This document shows positions 10,868 to 23,089 of a stretch of DNA of 64,000 nucleotides, one piece after another. Positions within the stretch are counted from its first letter, which is position 1. Every line of letters begins with the position of its first letter. The notes beneath the pieces were generated by a model that was not told where the DNA came from, made no database searches, and saw only the letters and a list, made by a program, of their open reading frames with translations. The position numbers and the translations under genes were made by a program. The stretch covers positions 6,324,001 to 6,388,000 of the forward strand of contig CM059584.1 of the NCBI GenBank assembly GCA_030407085.1. The letters are read 5' to 3'. Source of the stretch: Trichopria drosophilae. Its lineage: Eukaryota > Arthropoda > Insecta > Hymenoptera > Diapriidae.

Positions 10868-12908
10868 TTATCGAAACAGAGTTCCATCTCCGTGCCGTTT
10901 GGCGTGTTTCCGTACCAGTTCTGGAGATGCTTTTTTTAAACCGTGGAGTAATCCGAAGTAAGCCAATAATTCGATCAAATATATACTTGGTCCCTTTGCG
11001 AAGCCAAAGTCCGAAACTCCATAGTCCCACGGAAAACAATGGTGATAGTTGTGCCAGCCCTCACCGCCAGTTAGCAACTGCACCAACTTTGAATGCGTTG
11101 CTTGCATTCGACTGTTCAGAAATTAATATTCAATATAGAGGGTACAAAAGTCAAACATTTTCAAACAAAAACATGAATTGAAGATAAAGGTAACAATAAT
11201 ACGCACTTGTCAATTGGTTTTGTACCGTACAAATGTGAAACTGATGCAATGGTACCAGCAGTTTGTAGGCAAATCGTTATTGGCGCTGCATAAACCAGAC
11301 TAAGAGAATTCAAGAATAGTTCGTTCCATGCGTAAATCGGTACCATAATCAAGAAAGCACCAAATATTATGTTAATGTAAGCGAAGTACCTGAAAATGAG
11401 TGATGCGTAAGAAACAGGTATCCCTTAGTTTTATTGTTGAAAATATTCCTTGTGATTTTAAATATAAAATATAATAGTATAAATATAAAACTAAAATTAA
11501 CTCTGAAAATTGTTACGTACCGTCGTTGAAACATTACAAGTTTATTGGATTCCAAATCTGACATATCTATAGTTCGTCCTTTTTCGTAAACTAGAGGATG
11601 TCTTTCTACCATGTACCATTTCATATGCGCAAAGAAGAAACCTCGTTTTGAATTGTGAGGATCAGCATCAGTATCAGCAAACTTATGATGAAGTCTGTGG
11701 TTACGCACCCACCAATAAATACTGCCCTGTAGGTTATCGTAAAAATAATCTGGTTTTAAATTTTCCTCGACACTTTAAAACGGTCTAAGTAACTTGTTCA
11801 CAGTCTAATAAAGAGTAGTAACGAGATTTTAAATCATTAATATAATTCTCTATTAATACGATTTTTACTTCTTTCAAACTAAACTTGACTTCAACAATTT
11901 TGGTCTGTAAATAATATTTTGAACTTCTGCAGACTTCAAACTGACAATTACCAACCTCTCCCGCCATAGTTTGGAAAAGGAAGATAATAATTTCCAGCGG
12001 TTTTGCCATCGTAAAACAATTGTGCGAATAACCTCGATGTGTGCCGATGACAATTGTTTGATTAGTGATGACTGTAATTAAAAGACCTGCAAACGATTAT
12101 GATCGCGGTAAAATTTGCTTTATTTCAAGAATTTTTTTCATATCCCATATTTTAAATTAATTAATTACTAAATAGTGGTGATTAACGTTCATCGTACTTA
12201 ACAAGTAACAATATTGTTATTTGTAACGGAATTTAATCCCGTGATCTTTCAATTGATTTTGATGAATTGAAATGATCCAATCGTATCAGTATTAGAAAAT
12301 TACATGCGATTTACTCGTCAGAGTAAACTTAAAAATTAATTATTCATTATTATAATTATTACTGCTTGTTTTCTATTTTTGTTTAACATTATACTATAAT
12401 TACTATGGGTTTAAAAATAAATAGAACTTTAATAATTATCCACATTTATTTACATTTCTTAATCTGCCGGTTAATTTTCTTCGAAAATATATTTTCGACA
12501 TATCTAAGAGATGTCTTATAGATATCTGAAAGATATCCGAAATTCTTGCATAAGTCATCTAAAAGATATCTTTTAGGATTTTTTCGACATTTTCAAGATA
12601 TCTTTAGCGGATAGAAGGGTATCTTTCAGACATCTTCAAGGCCTCTTTTTGCTTATTGGGTAAGTAAAATTATTTACTCCAATTTTTTAATACTTACTCC
12701 AAATAACAGTAGCCAGTTTTGCCCCTCCGAATAAAGTCACATATAATGCATAAATCGATGCAGCATGTAGACTTATGACTAGCAGAGTGTTAATATAACG
12801 GTATCGAAATTTATGATTCATGTCTGTACCCAGCATTCTGAAGGAAAGTTCATTAGGCTCTTCCTTAACCTGATTTATAATAGTCACTTGCGATTTAACT
12901 CCCTCCAT
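10868..12908 (-). CDS. Acyl-CoA desaturase (delta-9-type, ER membrane), five coding exons
   Basis: It is predicted to insert a double bond into fatty acyl-CoA using cytochrome b5 and O2 at an ER-membrane di-iron centre. Coding exons in transcript order are 12908-12698, 12086-11956, 11726-11521, 11389-11207 and 11111-10868. Phases join perfectly (975 bp, 324 residues), with donors GTAAGT, GTTGGT, GTACGT and GTGCGT and CAG acceptors. Histidine boxes are HRGYSH (87-92), HRLHH (124-128) and HNYHH within GEGWHNYHH (260-268). DTDADPHNSKRGFFFAHMKW follows box 2. Four hydrophobic spans lie near residues 39-62, 66-86, 184-204 and 213-235. The start is the ATG at 12908; the frame continues upstream to a GTG but has no ATG there. 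Two oddities are a diverged box 1 (HRLWAH in most relatives) and Ala231 where the family has Asn in the NSAAH metal-ligand motif. It could be a specialised paralogue, for example for hydrocarbons or pheromones, or a weakly active one. Substrate and regioselectivity cannot be told from sequence. Confidence 0.9.
12480..12660. mobile_element. Palindromic MITE inside desaturase intron 1
   Basis: It is built from alternating GATATCTTT, AAGATATC and AGATGTC words and ends with CTCTTTTTGCTTATTGGG. This matches the right ends of the family at 23693 (CTTTTTGCTGTTTAGG) and 24120 (ATTTTTGCTACTTGGG). The left boundary is unclear. It lies between coding exons 1 and 2 of the desaturase, 38 bases downstream in the intron from the donor at 12697, and does not touch splice signals. 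Confidence 0.5.
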
Positions 12909-13106
12909 AATTACAAAATGCTTTCTAAGCAACAGAACCACTAGTACCGATTGACGGTTTGTAAAAAACTGAAGCTTTGATTCCGATCGGATACTTCTAC
13001 AAATTCAAATATACAAAAGTTCAAGGTATGGGAATGAATTGATATACACTATAAATAATGCCGAATACTAATGTTCAGATTAAGTTAATATGTAACAGTC
13101 GATGAA

Positions 13107-13192
13107 TATATAAATAGCGCTGACTATTTCTTTTCTTCTTCAGTTAATTTTTGAATAATGAATAGCGATCATTTTTATTTTGTAGTTTCCAA
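13107..13192 (+). promoter_or_regulatory. Possible divergent core promoter with short first exon
   Basis: TATATAAATAG at 13107-13117 is followed by TTCTTCAGTTAA, placing a TCAGT initiator with A+1 at 13142, about 33 bases after TATAAATA. Sixteen bases later an ATG (13158-13160) opens an 11-codon frame, starting MNSDHFYFVVS, that runs into a consensus donor GTAAGAAT at 13193. TATA, initiator, ATG and donor are thus all in order within 90 bases, about 230 bases from the desaturase start and pointing away from it. No downstream exon was recognised, so this remains tentative. Confidence 0.25.
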
Positions 13193-15004
13193 GTAAGAAT
13201 TTAATTTAGAGTAGGATCTATGTAAGTAATATTATGTAGAATCCACGAATGAAATATATTCCATTATGTGTTTAGCTACTGTCTAGCAAAGTATTATTAT
13301 TATTTTAATAGAAATGTTTAAGAAAAACATAACACGTAAAAAACCCTAATGATTCTAAAAGAATGTTATCAAGGGAGTCTGAAATGTTTACATTTTTTAA
13401 TTTTGTTATTTTCACTACTACTATACAAGCTCAAACTCGTTGTGTTTTTTTATGTTTTGTTTCACATGAATTAACTTGATTCGTTATCGTCATATTATTT
13501 ATTATTATTTTATTTTAAAATTTCACTATCAAAAACACTGATAAAACAAAGAAAGTAAGGAGTTAATCATATATTTATATATAAAAGTGTACATTATGAG
13601 AAATAAATTTAATTAAAAAAAAACATTTCCTCTTAATAAATATGCTTATTTGATAATAAATAAATAAATATAATAATGATAAATATACTTAATAAGAAAT
13701 ATAAATAATTGCGTGAGTTGTAGCTCATGAAATTTTGGCTCATTTACTGGGGTCCATGTTTTTCTTTTGAAAATGCTGCAAACAATCGATTTTTGTAGAA
13801 TACAAATGTTGTAGATTACAAATTTTATGTTTATTTAAAAATTTAGGAAATACAGATCATTCTTTAGTTTTAGAAAATTATTAAACGTATCGTTTATCGC
13901 CCATAAAAATTTGCATTCAATAGATAGAGTAAGATAAGAGTGGATGAAGTTGTACAGCTCGAAAGGATTTACAATTTAACGTATAATAATTTTTTTATTA
14001 AGAATTTGAGTTCCCTTCTTTAATTTCTCTATACTAATTTAATGGGAAGTACACCAAAATAATCGAAAACTTGGATTTTCTCCGTATTCATTCTTTGATT
14101 ACAATTATGACACTACTAATAATAGTATAATTGTATAATTGTATAATTGTATTGGTGGTAAGTAATTTGTACTTTCGTGATAAACTAGTCGATATTTTTT
14201 AAATTTGTACGCTACAGTGCGATTTAAATAATTAGTAAATAAACTCGCAGTACGGTCATATAACTGAATTTTTAAATTGATTATATTATATTAAATAAAC
14301 TGAAGTTTCGGTTGTCGGCGGTGCAATCATTTTCAAAAGTCAATAATAATATATTGTTAAAAGTAATAAGTGGAGTGCATATTTACAATTGAGAAACTAT
14401 AAAAGGCAGAACTAGATTCGCTCTCTAAATCTGAACTAGTTAAAAACTACCAATAAGAAATCGAAAAGTTAGTCACCAAATGAATTAGTAATAATGTTTG
14501 CTAATAAAAAGTTCATAAAACATACTAATTTATTATCAATTCTACAAACTACTAAATTAAAAAGTCAATATCTACTTGTAGATTAGTAGAATTTTACTAA
14601 TGAATTAGTATTTTCATACTATGTGACAGCAAAAAACTTAGTAATTGATAGTAATCCACTTTTCGCTGTATACAAGTCGTTTTTGAATAATTCAAGTTTA
14701 TAAAGCGAAGAGATTATTTTATACCTATGAAGGCGTTAAAGTATCGAGAGAACTATGATATCTACATTGTATTAAAAAAGTGCGAATATTGTTAGTTAGT
14801 AAATTTTTTAAGTGTTATAAATCTCCAGTCATTTTGAAGTTTCAAATCTTATGTTAACTGTATTCCGTTTAATTTTCTATTTCTTTTCTTTTCTGCAGCT
14901 ATAATTTATATATTTTTATAGTTATAATCGTGATTTATTTCTTTTCCATTTATGTTTCTTTTATGTTCATTTGCCCAAGCCTCTAATCATCTGCTCGTTT
15001 TTTC
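13193..15004. other. Very AT-rich gene-free interval
   Basis: It includes a run of AAATAAATAAATA-like text (about 13660-13672), a triplicated TATAATTG unit (14129-14150), and a region of alternating TTAGTAA/TTACTAA words at 14440-14660 that may be a decayed palindromic MITE. A TATAAAAGG at 14398-14406 has no initiator at proper spacing. No coding frame is supported. Confidence 0.35.
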
Positions 15005-15447
15005 ATCGCTATATTGGATCCGCTATTTTGAATTTTGTTAATCTAAGGTCGGATTTTTAATCAGGGATCTTAAAAATTCCGAAATTTCAAGTAAATCCGC
15101 TCTATTTTCAATGATCAGCGACCTCGAATCCCCATGAGAAATTTCAGCTGTTTTCCGTGTAAATAAAAATTATATATACAATTAAGTTTTTCACGGTAAT
15201 ACGGTCCTTTTACTAATTCTGAAAAGTAAACAAAGAAAAATATGACGTAACTGGGATATCAGTTCACGTCTCGCGCAATAAATCATTCGGTACTTATATG
15301 TAAAAATTTTGAATCACCTACTATTGGATTTAATATTAAAAACCATCCCTCTAGCGCTTAAAATTAGAACTATTGTCAAAATGCGTTTCGCACCAGGATG
15401 CCATATATTGGACTTATATGTATAAATAAAAATTATGCTCCAAAGGG
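15005..15447 (+). mobile_element. Decayed TTAA-family MITE right half, probably interrupted
   Basis: TATTGGATCCGCTATTTTGA opens the right-hand monomer pair, and TTTCAGCTGTTTTCCGTGTA is the subterminal sequence also seen at 5977-5996. The expected terminal text is interrupted after TAAATAAAAATTAT (15162) and resumes at TAAATAAAAATTATGCTCCA (15423), ending CAAAGGG at 15447. About 250 bp appears to have been inserted with duplication of the 14-bp TAAATAAAAATTAT. The inserted part shows no obvious ends. Confidence 0.5.
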
Positions 15448-17199
15448 TTTAAAAGAATAATCTCAATTAATTCCACCGTTAAATTTTCGACAATGGTATG
15501 TTTGAGAATCAATCTTATTACAATTAAGCCTGGTGTTTTGAAGAATACGATTTAGTTCTGTGTTTTGGAGGTAAGGACATACGTTCTTTCATTTCCTGGC
15601 ATTTCTTATTTTTAATCAGCGTTATTATACGTGTTGACACATTAGTATATAAGGAAACGTAATTTAATGACATTAGATTGTGCATGGTATCTTGGAAGAG
15701 TTCAAGATTTAATTTTCTCCTTACACTGCCAACTCTCTTTAAGAATTTAGGACCGATATATTTTTTACGGTATTTAATAAAAAATTGTGTTTATAAAATA
15801 ATAACTTGACCATTATATCCCACTATTATATCACATCAAACTCATTAATACTCATTAGTTTTGGGAAATGATTTTCATCGGTTTAATCAGTACGAGTGTA
15901 AGGATAATTTAGTAAGATGTACAAGCATTAAAGTATCCGGAAGTCGAAAACTTTCATTGGGTCATTCATAATTTGTCGCGAGTACGTCTGCATGGAATTG
16001 CATAATGATTGATTATTTCCATAGAATTTGTAATCGAGAACTAAAGAGAATCCATCAATTTTAAAAGACATTCGCATTATTCTTGTGTGAATTAAGAATA
16101 CATTGCAGTTTTTGTTTTGTGCAATCTTTAATAAAAATATTTGAGAACTGCAAAATTATCGGACCTTTCGTATTTGAACAGTTACGTGATGTATGACGTG
16201 CACAGCCGTTTCAGAGTGTTGCAGTAAATAATTTCATTTGATAAATTGGGATGTCAGCAGTGATTGAGATATACAAATTGCAATTTATCACAAGTGATTA
16301 ATTACGTTGCCCCATAAAATATTCACGGTCAATTTACGAGTGACATCAGTTTCGATAAAACTGGAGAAAAACATAAAGATCGACTGTAAATCACAAGGAA
16401 AAATTACATAATACCTATTACACGCCTCTGATAAATAAACATCGACATTAGGCGAGAAATGTTTCACATCGTAACATTACACCGCGGCTTGCTTTTTTTT
16501 AATTCTCGCGTTTGTGTTCTCTAAGTTAGTAATTTTTCTTCAACGATGTCAATTAATTCACGATTTCGAGTAAAATGCCAAGCAATGCTGCGTTTCCTGC
16601 AGTTAATTCAATCGTACCGACTAGGTTTAATCGCTCCGTAGTCATTGAAACATCGAATTGAATCAATCGCGGAAGAAGTTGAGGAAACTGCGTTTCCCGC
16701 TATATGGGACCGGAGGCTAAATAACGGGCTATTTCAATCGGCCTGCTAAGAAATGATTTCTGTTGCGCAAGGCAGACATTTACACTATAAATTATTGTGT
16801 TTGCATCACCTTCACGGCGCGTGCGAGGCGTGGAGGCAACGTAAAGAAACTGAGGGGGAAACCATGGATGATGCAAAGGTTGAATTCCAAAGAAAGAACA
16901 GTGAGAATAAGAGGAATGGAAGCTGTGCATAAGACATACCAGAGACGAATAACAGACATGGAAACAATAATAATAAAAACAATAATATTGTTTATAATGA
17001 CAATCCTATTTGGACAATGCAGGTGATGCACAATTCATTCGCCTGATGACGAACATGTAAGAAAACAAGATTAATTTTTACTCAATTTTTTAAATGAAAA
17101 TTACATCCCCTCAAAATGTTTATTTTTATGAAAAATTCAACCACGTTATTTTTTAGAATTTAATGAAAATATTTAACAAATATTTTTTATAGTGAAGTG
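15448..17199. other. Gene-free interval with a GC-richer island at about 16480-17050
   Basis: The island contains open frames on both strands (16763-17026 plus, 16700-17031 minus) that overlap each other and match nothing known. Its composition looks like non-coding regulatory DNA. The remaining part is AT-rich without repeats. Confidence 0.35.
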
Positions 17200-17700
17200 A
17201 AGAATTACATTTTCCAGATTTTTTTTTAAATTAGTAGAGGTCAGTCAAGGTCATTTCTTGAAAAATCCTGAAAAATCAACGTTTTCGACTGTAGTGACTT
17301 TATTGTTACATCATTATGTTCTGAATAGTAGAAATTATGTATTTCGACAATTAAGTGAAGAATTCTGATCCTCCTCAGATTTTTTTCTTTGAATTGAGTA
17401 AGTAATTGACCTTGAACGACCTCTATTAATGTTCAGAAAAGTCTAAATAAAAGGATGAATATTTTTTGCAGTATTGTGAGAAACACAATTCTTTAAGTTC
17501 GGGGTACAATAATGGACAAATGAAGATACTAGAATTGAAAAAATTAAATTTTTCTTCGAAAACTGACCTTGAGCGACCTCTAATAATTTTAACAACCATC
17601 TATAAGGGATCAAAATTCTTAATGTAGAAAAAAACACGCGAGAAAACTCTGTAAATAAACTGAGTAATTTTCTGTGTATATGTGACATTCAAAAAAAGAT
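17200..17700. repeat. Diverged duplicated segments carrying GACCTTGA / TCAAGGTCA
   Basis: TAGAGGTCAGTCAAGGTCA at 17235-17253, TTGACCTTGAACGACCTCTA near 17406 and CTGACCTTGAGCGACCTCTA near 17563 are copies of one motif in different orientations, with neighbouring text also related. This looks like a fragmented tandem or inverted repeat. No coding content is apparent; the frame at 17443-17688 runs across the repeat. Confidence 0.4.
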
Positions 17701-18582
17701 CAAGCTTTCTTACGAGTATAGCCATTTATAACCTCGAATTTGAAAGAATCTGTAAGAAAGCACAAGGCAATTTTACTAATTGTTATATAATCAATTGTAA
17801 AAGACTAATTACAGTCCATCCACACTTCGTTAAATCTGTCTTCACTTAATGCAAATTGCTAAAAGTTTTGAAACAAACGTCAGATAGAACTCGTCTTCTG
17901 CTTGAATAAAATGCAAATCGTCCTGTATCGTGTTCCGTCGAAAGAAAGCTTTCAAATAAAGCACAGTCTAGACAAAGACGAAAGAGACACCCAAGAACTT
18001 TAATCAAGAGTCTATGTAGTGCTTTTTCCTTAATCCGAACCTTATCTCCAAAATTTGGTGTAGGAAAATATTCCAAGATAAAATACAAACGCTACCCCTG
18101 CGAAACATTAAACACTCGGGAAGAAGCAAAAGCTCGAGGGAAAACAAAACGAAGTGCTTCTTTTATAAAACCGCTACTGGTAGCTTCCCTCTTGATCTTG
18201 AAATAATCTAAATCGGTCTTATTTTCTAAGAAGATTTTTATGCAAGTAAAGAAAAATGACATGAAATGGATTGTTGTTAGATATTAGAATAAGATAAAGA
18301 TATGCAAAAAGATTATAATTTCATGGCAATTAATGTCGTAATTAGAATAAAGTCTAATTTGAATATGAATTGTAAACATTGATGGGAATCAAGTAAATGA
18401 TTGTAGTTGTCTGCATCAAACAAACCGCAGAATTCTAAGAATAATATGAATTATTTTAAATTTTTAATTAAAAACATCGCATACCAATTTAATTTTAGAT
18501 ATTGTAAGATTTATTTTTAATAAATAACCTATAGTTAGCATTACATCCAGTACGGATAAAAACTTCCGGAATATTATTACAA

Positions 18583-18612
18583 TTTTTCGACCAATTACTG
18601 GTCTCATCTTCG
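18583..18612 (-). repeat. Short stem-loop motif, GAAGA...GGTCGAAA type
   Basis: On the minus strand the text reads CGAAGATGAGACC, a 5-nt loop, then TGGTCGAAAAA, with GACCA pairing TGGTC. The same arrangement occurs at 19990-20022 (minus) and 50353-50391 (plus). It probably marks the end of an unidentified retroelement. A partial resemblance to the hammerhead ribozyme core is discussed in the findings. Confidence 0.3.
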
Positions 18613-18839
18613 AAATCAGACTATAGTCTACATTTGTTGAAAAATAAATAAATGGTCTACATTGACTAAATTTTGCTTGGATTTGAATACAATTCTACAT
18701 TAATCAAGTTGGTACTGTTATTGATTGGATCAGATTGAAAAATAAAATTGCAGCTTTAGAACTACTTTTTTTTAAAATAAGAACTTTTTAAAATATCCAG
18801 AAGTTCTCCATGAAATAATTCCACAGCAAGTATAATATC

Positions 18840-19400
18840 ACGTCTTTACATAATTTGCATGTGGTGAAGGGCTGAGATTGAAAAACTTCTTGCTATAAAA
18901 AGCTGCGGTTCCCAGAATATAAATCACCTCACATTAGCGCAAGTAAGACACCCATAACTCAGCAATGAATTACGACAGAACCGAATTATTAAAGTATATA
19001 AAACTGGCCCATTCGATTACAATCGACTACGTGCGCCATTGTTAATTTATTTGTGTACTCTGTCAAACTTTCTCGTTAACCCTTGGCGCGCTTCCACACC
19101 ATCCCCTAGGAGTAGCTGGGTGTACTCTCCCTTTAACGAGGCCCTTTATCCAGGAATAAAGAATTCGGATTGCCGTTTCACCATAAATTTCGCTGTTCAA
19201 ATATTGATGCCGTTCGCTACCACAGATAGGAACGATGAACTTGCGTAACGTACGATAGGGGTCGTTTAAATTATGAAGTGAGAGTTCACGGCTCGCTGGG
19301 CGAGATGCGCAAGGGAAATTAATTGTAGAAAACGAAGCATATGCAGCCCGGTAACTATCGTAACTGGCTAATTGTTGTTGGAAACTTTTAACTCAAATGG
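18840..19400. other. GC-richer island without a supported gene
   Basis: CpG-containing, less AT-rich DNA lies between AT-rich flanks. The frame 19039-19248 (69 codons) has no recognisable features. Several TATAAA-like words (18892, 18919) precede it, but no gene model could be built. Confidence 0.3.
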
Positions 19401-19559
19401 CCTTCAGTGGTTTTACAATTTGGATGTTTGTCGACTCTAGTCATGAGAATCATGAATTCATCCTCAAACGGTGTCGGTCCATGACTAGCATACCATGCGA
19501 AGATAATGCCAAACTAACTATCGAAAATAAGATATTTCACAAAAATATCCCTATTTTTT

Positions 19560-20530
19560 TTAAACAAACACTGGTATTTAATTTTTCGCAAATTTCCTAT
19601 TATCGATAGTAAGTTTGACGTTATCTATGATGTGCGAGTCATTGGCCGAAGCGGGTTTTCGCTCATATTGTTTAAACGGACCCAAATGCGACATCTTTTC
19701 TTTATGAAGAAAAACTAGTCCCACATAAATTGAGTCATTTCATGTAAACTTTTGTAATTTAACTGGTACAATTCAATATTTGAATGTCAAAAGTTGCTGT
19801 TTTGTAGAAGCGACTTGTCTGTAATTGTTTTGCTTTTAGAAAAAGTACCAATTGCGTGAAAGTATTTTTTTACAAAACACATTCGGTGAATATTTATTAA
19901 ACAACATTCCAAAGTTTCTTGGCAAAAACGGTCCTTTTACAATATTTGTATTTTCTCAATCACAGGGAGAAAAATAAAACTGTAGTATTGACGTTTCGGC
20001 CAATTATGGCTCACCTCTTCAGAATACATTGATATAATAACACAAGAAAAGGTAACAAGCTCATATAACAAAATTGAATAGCAATAAAAAAATGTTTGAA
20101 AATAAACAAAGTTTACACTGACTGTGTTAAACTTGCAACCAAAATAATATCATCAAAACCACCAGTTAAAATGTTGCTTCTTTTTCAAACATTTTTGTAT
20201 TGCTATTGGCGTCATCTACCAAAGCTGTGCTACAGGCCGAAAGGGTTTTTGGCCCTAATTGTTTATTTATTATTTATTACCAATAAATTGATGACTTTTA
20301 ACAACAAATTATATATGATTATATATAACTTTTAGTCTGAGTTCGTATAAAACGACTATTGACTAAATTGTTTATAATATATTGCTATAAACAATTATTT
20401 GTAGTAAATAAAAAAGCACGGGTATTTTATTTTTAGCGAATATATTATTTTCAATACTTTAACGTTATCTGCGGTATTCTAGTCGTGGGCCGTAATGGGT
20501 TTATCAAAATATTATATTTTTTTTCAAACT
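19560..20530. repeat. Diverged repeat copies around GGCCGAAGCGGGTTTT
   Basis: Bases 19568-19680 (ACGTTATCTATG then GGCCGAAGCGGGTTTT) are echoed at 20420-20520 (ACGTTATCTGCG then GGCCGTAATGGGTTT). A third partial echo at 20165-20265 has GGCCGAAAGGGTTTTTGGCC. Preceding AT-rich text also aligns (TTTTTCGCAAATTTCC versus TTTTTAGCGAATATAT). These look like old dispersed or tandem transposon fragments of unknown family. Confidence 0.4.
19990..20022 (-). repeat. Stem-loop motif CTGAAGA...GGCCGAAACGTC
   Basis: Read on the minus strand: CTGAAGAGGTGAGCC, ATAAT, TGGCCGAAACGTC. GCCA pairs TGGC. It has the same layout as the motifs at 18583 and 50353 and is the best-conserved of the three at the CTGAnGA and GAAAC positions. 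Confidence 0.35.
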
Positions 20531-21178
20531 AACTAATCCACTATATGTAAATCTTTGCAACCCCAAACCGGAAATAGTGATGAATACAAACTTTTCGAAA
20601 CCTTAAAAATGCTTAAATTAACAATGAATGTCTATATAAGTAAGTTACGTGTACTTAGCAAGATAATAGACGAAGGGACACGCATGAACTCGAACGCCTG
20701 CGGCAAAAATAAACATATCATTTGTTCACCATAGCTACTTATTTCGGAGGGTAAATAATCTCGGAGCTAAATCAAACTCATCACAAAGGAAGCCATACTC
20801 CCTGCAGTGAATTCTAAATTAACATTATAATAGTTTAAGAGTGTTTTTATTTTACAGAAGAAAAATCTGTGTCAACAGATTCCCTAGTCTATATTCTGCA
20901 ACATCTCGACTTCTGAGGATTAAAGGTGAAATTAATTTTTAAATTTTCCCGAAAATAATTGTGTAAAGTGAGTCTAATAATCAAATATTTGCAACACAAA
21001 CTGTTTAATGTTAATCAGTAGAGATTTTCGTATTTTTAAAGTAATGATTTAAAATTCATCTTGAACATCATTTATCGTTAAACAATATTAAATTCCTTTT
21101 AAAATTAAATATCTTTTTCTATAGCTGTATATTTAAAAACTTTTTTTTACACTTATAAAAATTCCTGCTTCTATTTAA

Positions 21179-21794
21179 CCTTTTCAAGGTCACATTTTTC
21201 TTTTGAACTAAATATTTTTAGTAATGGTATCTTATAGTATGCGAGGTTGCCGATTACGAATCTGAACTCAGGATTTGAAAATTCGAAATGACGACTACAA
21301 TAAGCAGACAAACTAGTCCACACATAGCATATTATTTTTCCACTATGTTGAATTTTCAAAATCTGACACTGGATTCCTTAAAAGCGACCACAAAAAAACC
21401 ACATGGAGGTAATGAAAGACGGAATCATTAAATTTTGTATATGTTTTTGTGCCGTCGCCATATTGGATCCGACATTTTGAATTTTCAAAATCTGAAACGG
21501 GATCCATAATCAGAAACCTCGAAAACACCTCTGTACCAAATGTCAGTTCATTTTTGTGGAAAATGAGCTCACAGCCGAATTTCATTTAATAATTCTACAC
21601 GTTTTTATTTTTAATTGTTTTTATCTAATTATAAACAGGGCTAATTGAACGTATGAATGACGAAGCTTGTTTGGTAAGTATCCAGTGTTCTATTAAAAAA
21701 GATTTGAGCGACCTAGAGCCTAACGTGTTCATACTGTAAAGAAAAATTAAAAATAAGTAGAGCGACACTTTAGTGGCGTCTGCCCTGCAAAGGG
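21179..21794. mobile_element. Decayed TTAA-family MITE
   Basis: TTAA (21175-21178) precedes CCTTTTCAAGGTCACAT. The right side ends CCTGCAAAGGG (21784-21794) and is followed by TTAT, a one-base-decayed TTAA. Monomers are visible in reverse orientation at about 21240-21300 (TTGCCGATTACGAATCTGAA) and forward at 21335-21390 and 21460-21520 (GGATCCGACATTTTGAATTT). No transposase is present. Confidence 0.55.
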
Positions 21795-21798
21795 TTAT

Positions 21799-23080
21799 AT
21801 ATATTAGCCAAAAAGTTTGACATTTTAGATATATCTTCAAAATTGATTGGTAAATAAAAAAAGATCAGCTCATAGTTTTCTAATTTACGAAACTTAAAAT
21901 ACGCTTCCGATGTTTGACAAGACAATAAATACAAAAATGTTGATTTGGGTGCCTCAAATGATTGGTAGCTTTGAAAAATTGACATATTTTGACATTAAAC
22001 AACACCATGAAATTGTTCCCTATTCTATTTCCTAATACTTAATTATCCATCACGTTACATAACCTCAAAGGTTATTGCAGTTTTACAATTGAATAGACGC
22101 ATTAAATATTCCTGAGTAGTAATATAGATGTAAAAATGATTTACTAAACGACAAAAACAATTGTTATAGTAATAATAGTTGTTATATGATATAAATTATA
22201 ATATTCATGAATGGTAAATGTGATATACAGTTAATCATAACTTGTCAAGTTAATTCTACACTGATAAAAGTATTTGCAAACCATTAATTATTATTCATGC
22301 GAGCCTGAGAATTTTCGGAAGTAAGCGATTTTTAGTTATTTCCGAAAGTCCTCGGTCAGTTCTCACTCAATGTCTTTGGTATTTTGTACCTTTAAAGAAA
22401 CATAAATTCAATAAAATTAAATACATTTATTAATTTTGGTGCTTAAAATATTTATTTGATTTAAAAATGTCCATGTTAACTTTAAAAATACATTTTTTAG
22501 TAGTTAACAAATTCTAAGTTTACCAGTATTCAATTTCCTAAAAGGCGCAACATACCAAGTAAACAAATGCCACTATGCTCCGTCTCATCGTTCGTCGATT
22601 TCCTATCAGGCGATGTCTACAGTAATAAGTTAAATTGACTACAGTGAGTGGCACAATTACCTTAAGGGTCGCTTGAAGATAATATACTATAAACTCTATA
22701 TTAAGTTTTTTAACACTCCGGGAGTAGAAATCGATTTTGCGCCCTGTCGAAAATTATTGGGCCCCGACCTCTGATAAGCATGATTGTTCTTCACACTCGT
22801 CGCAAGATCGATAATTGCGCCCTTGTTACATAATATGCTATTTCTAACAAGCAAAGTGTAACGGAAATAAATGCAAACATTTGGTATCGTTTGACACATC
22901 CAATATCACAAATTTAGCCATAATTTGTATTTTAGTGGTTTATGTTTTGGATAAATTGATTTTTTTATATGTGTTTCTGGTGTAAGAAGAAAATTTAGAG
23001 TATTTTAGAGACTTTTTTGTTAACTGTTAAGAAACCTTCTTTGAATTAGACCAATTCTTTTATTAATGTACTGTCATGCA
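21799..23080. other. AT-rich gene-free interval
   Basis: No supported coding frame or clear repeat. A slightly less AT-rich stretch around 22540-22880 has no structure I can name. Confidence 0.35.
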
Positions 23081-23089
23081 GCAGATATC

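Noticed and set aside
12909..12941. Upstream extension of the desaturase first exon by 11 codons
   Set aside because: The frame is open but its first codon is GTG, which is not a normal eukaryotic start; the ATG at 12908 is the first in frame.
14398..14430. TATAAAAGG as a core promoter
   Set aside because: No initiator at proper distance and no downstream coding or splice signals.
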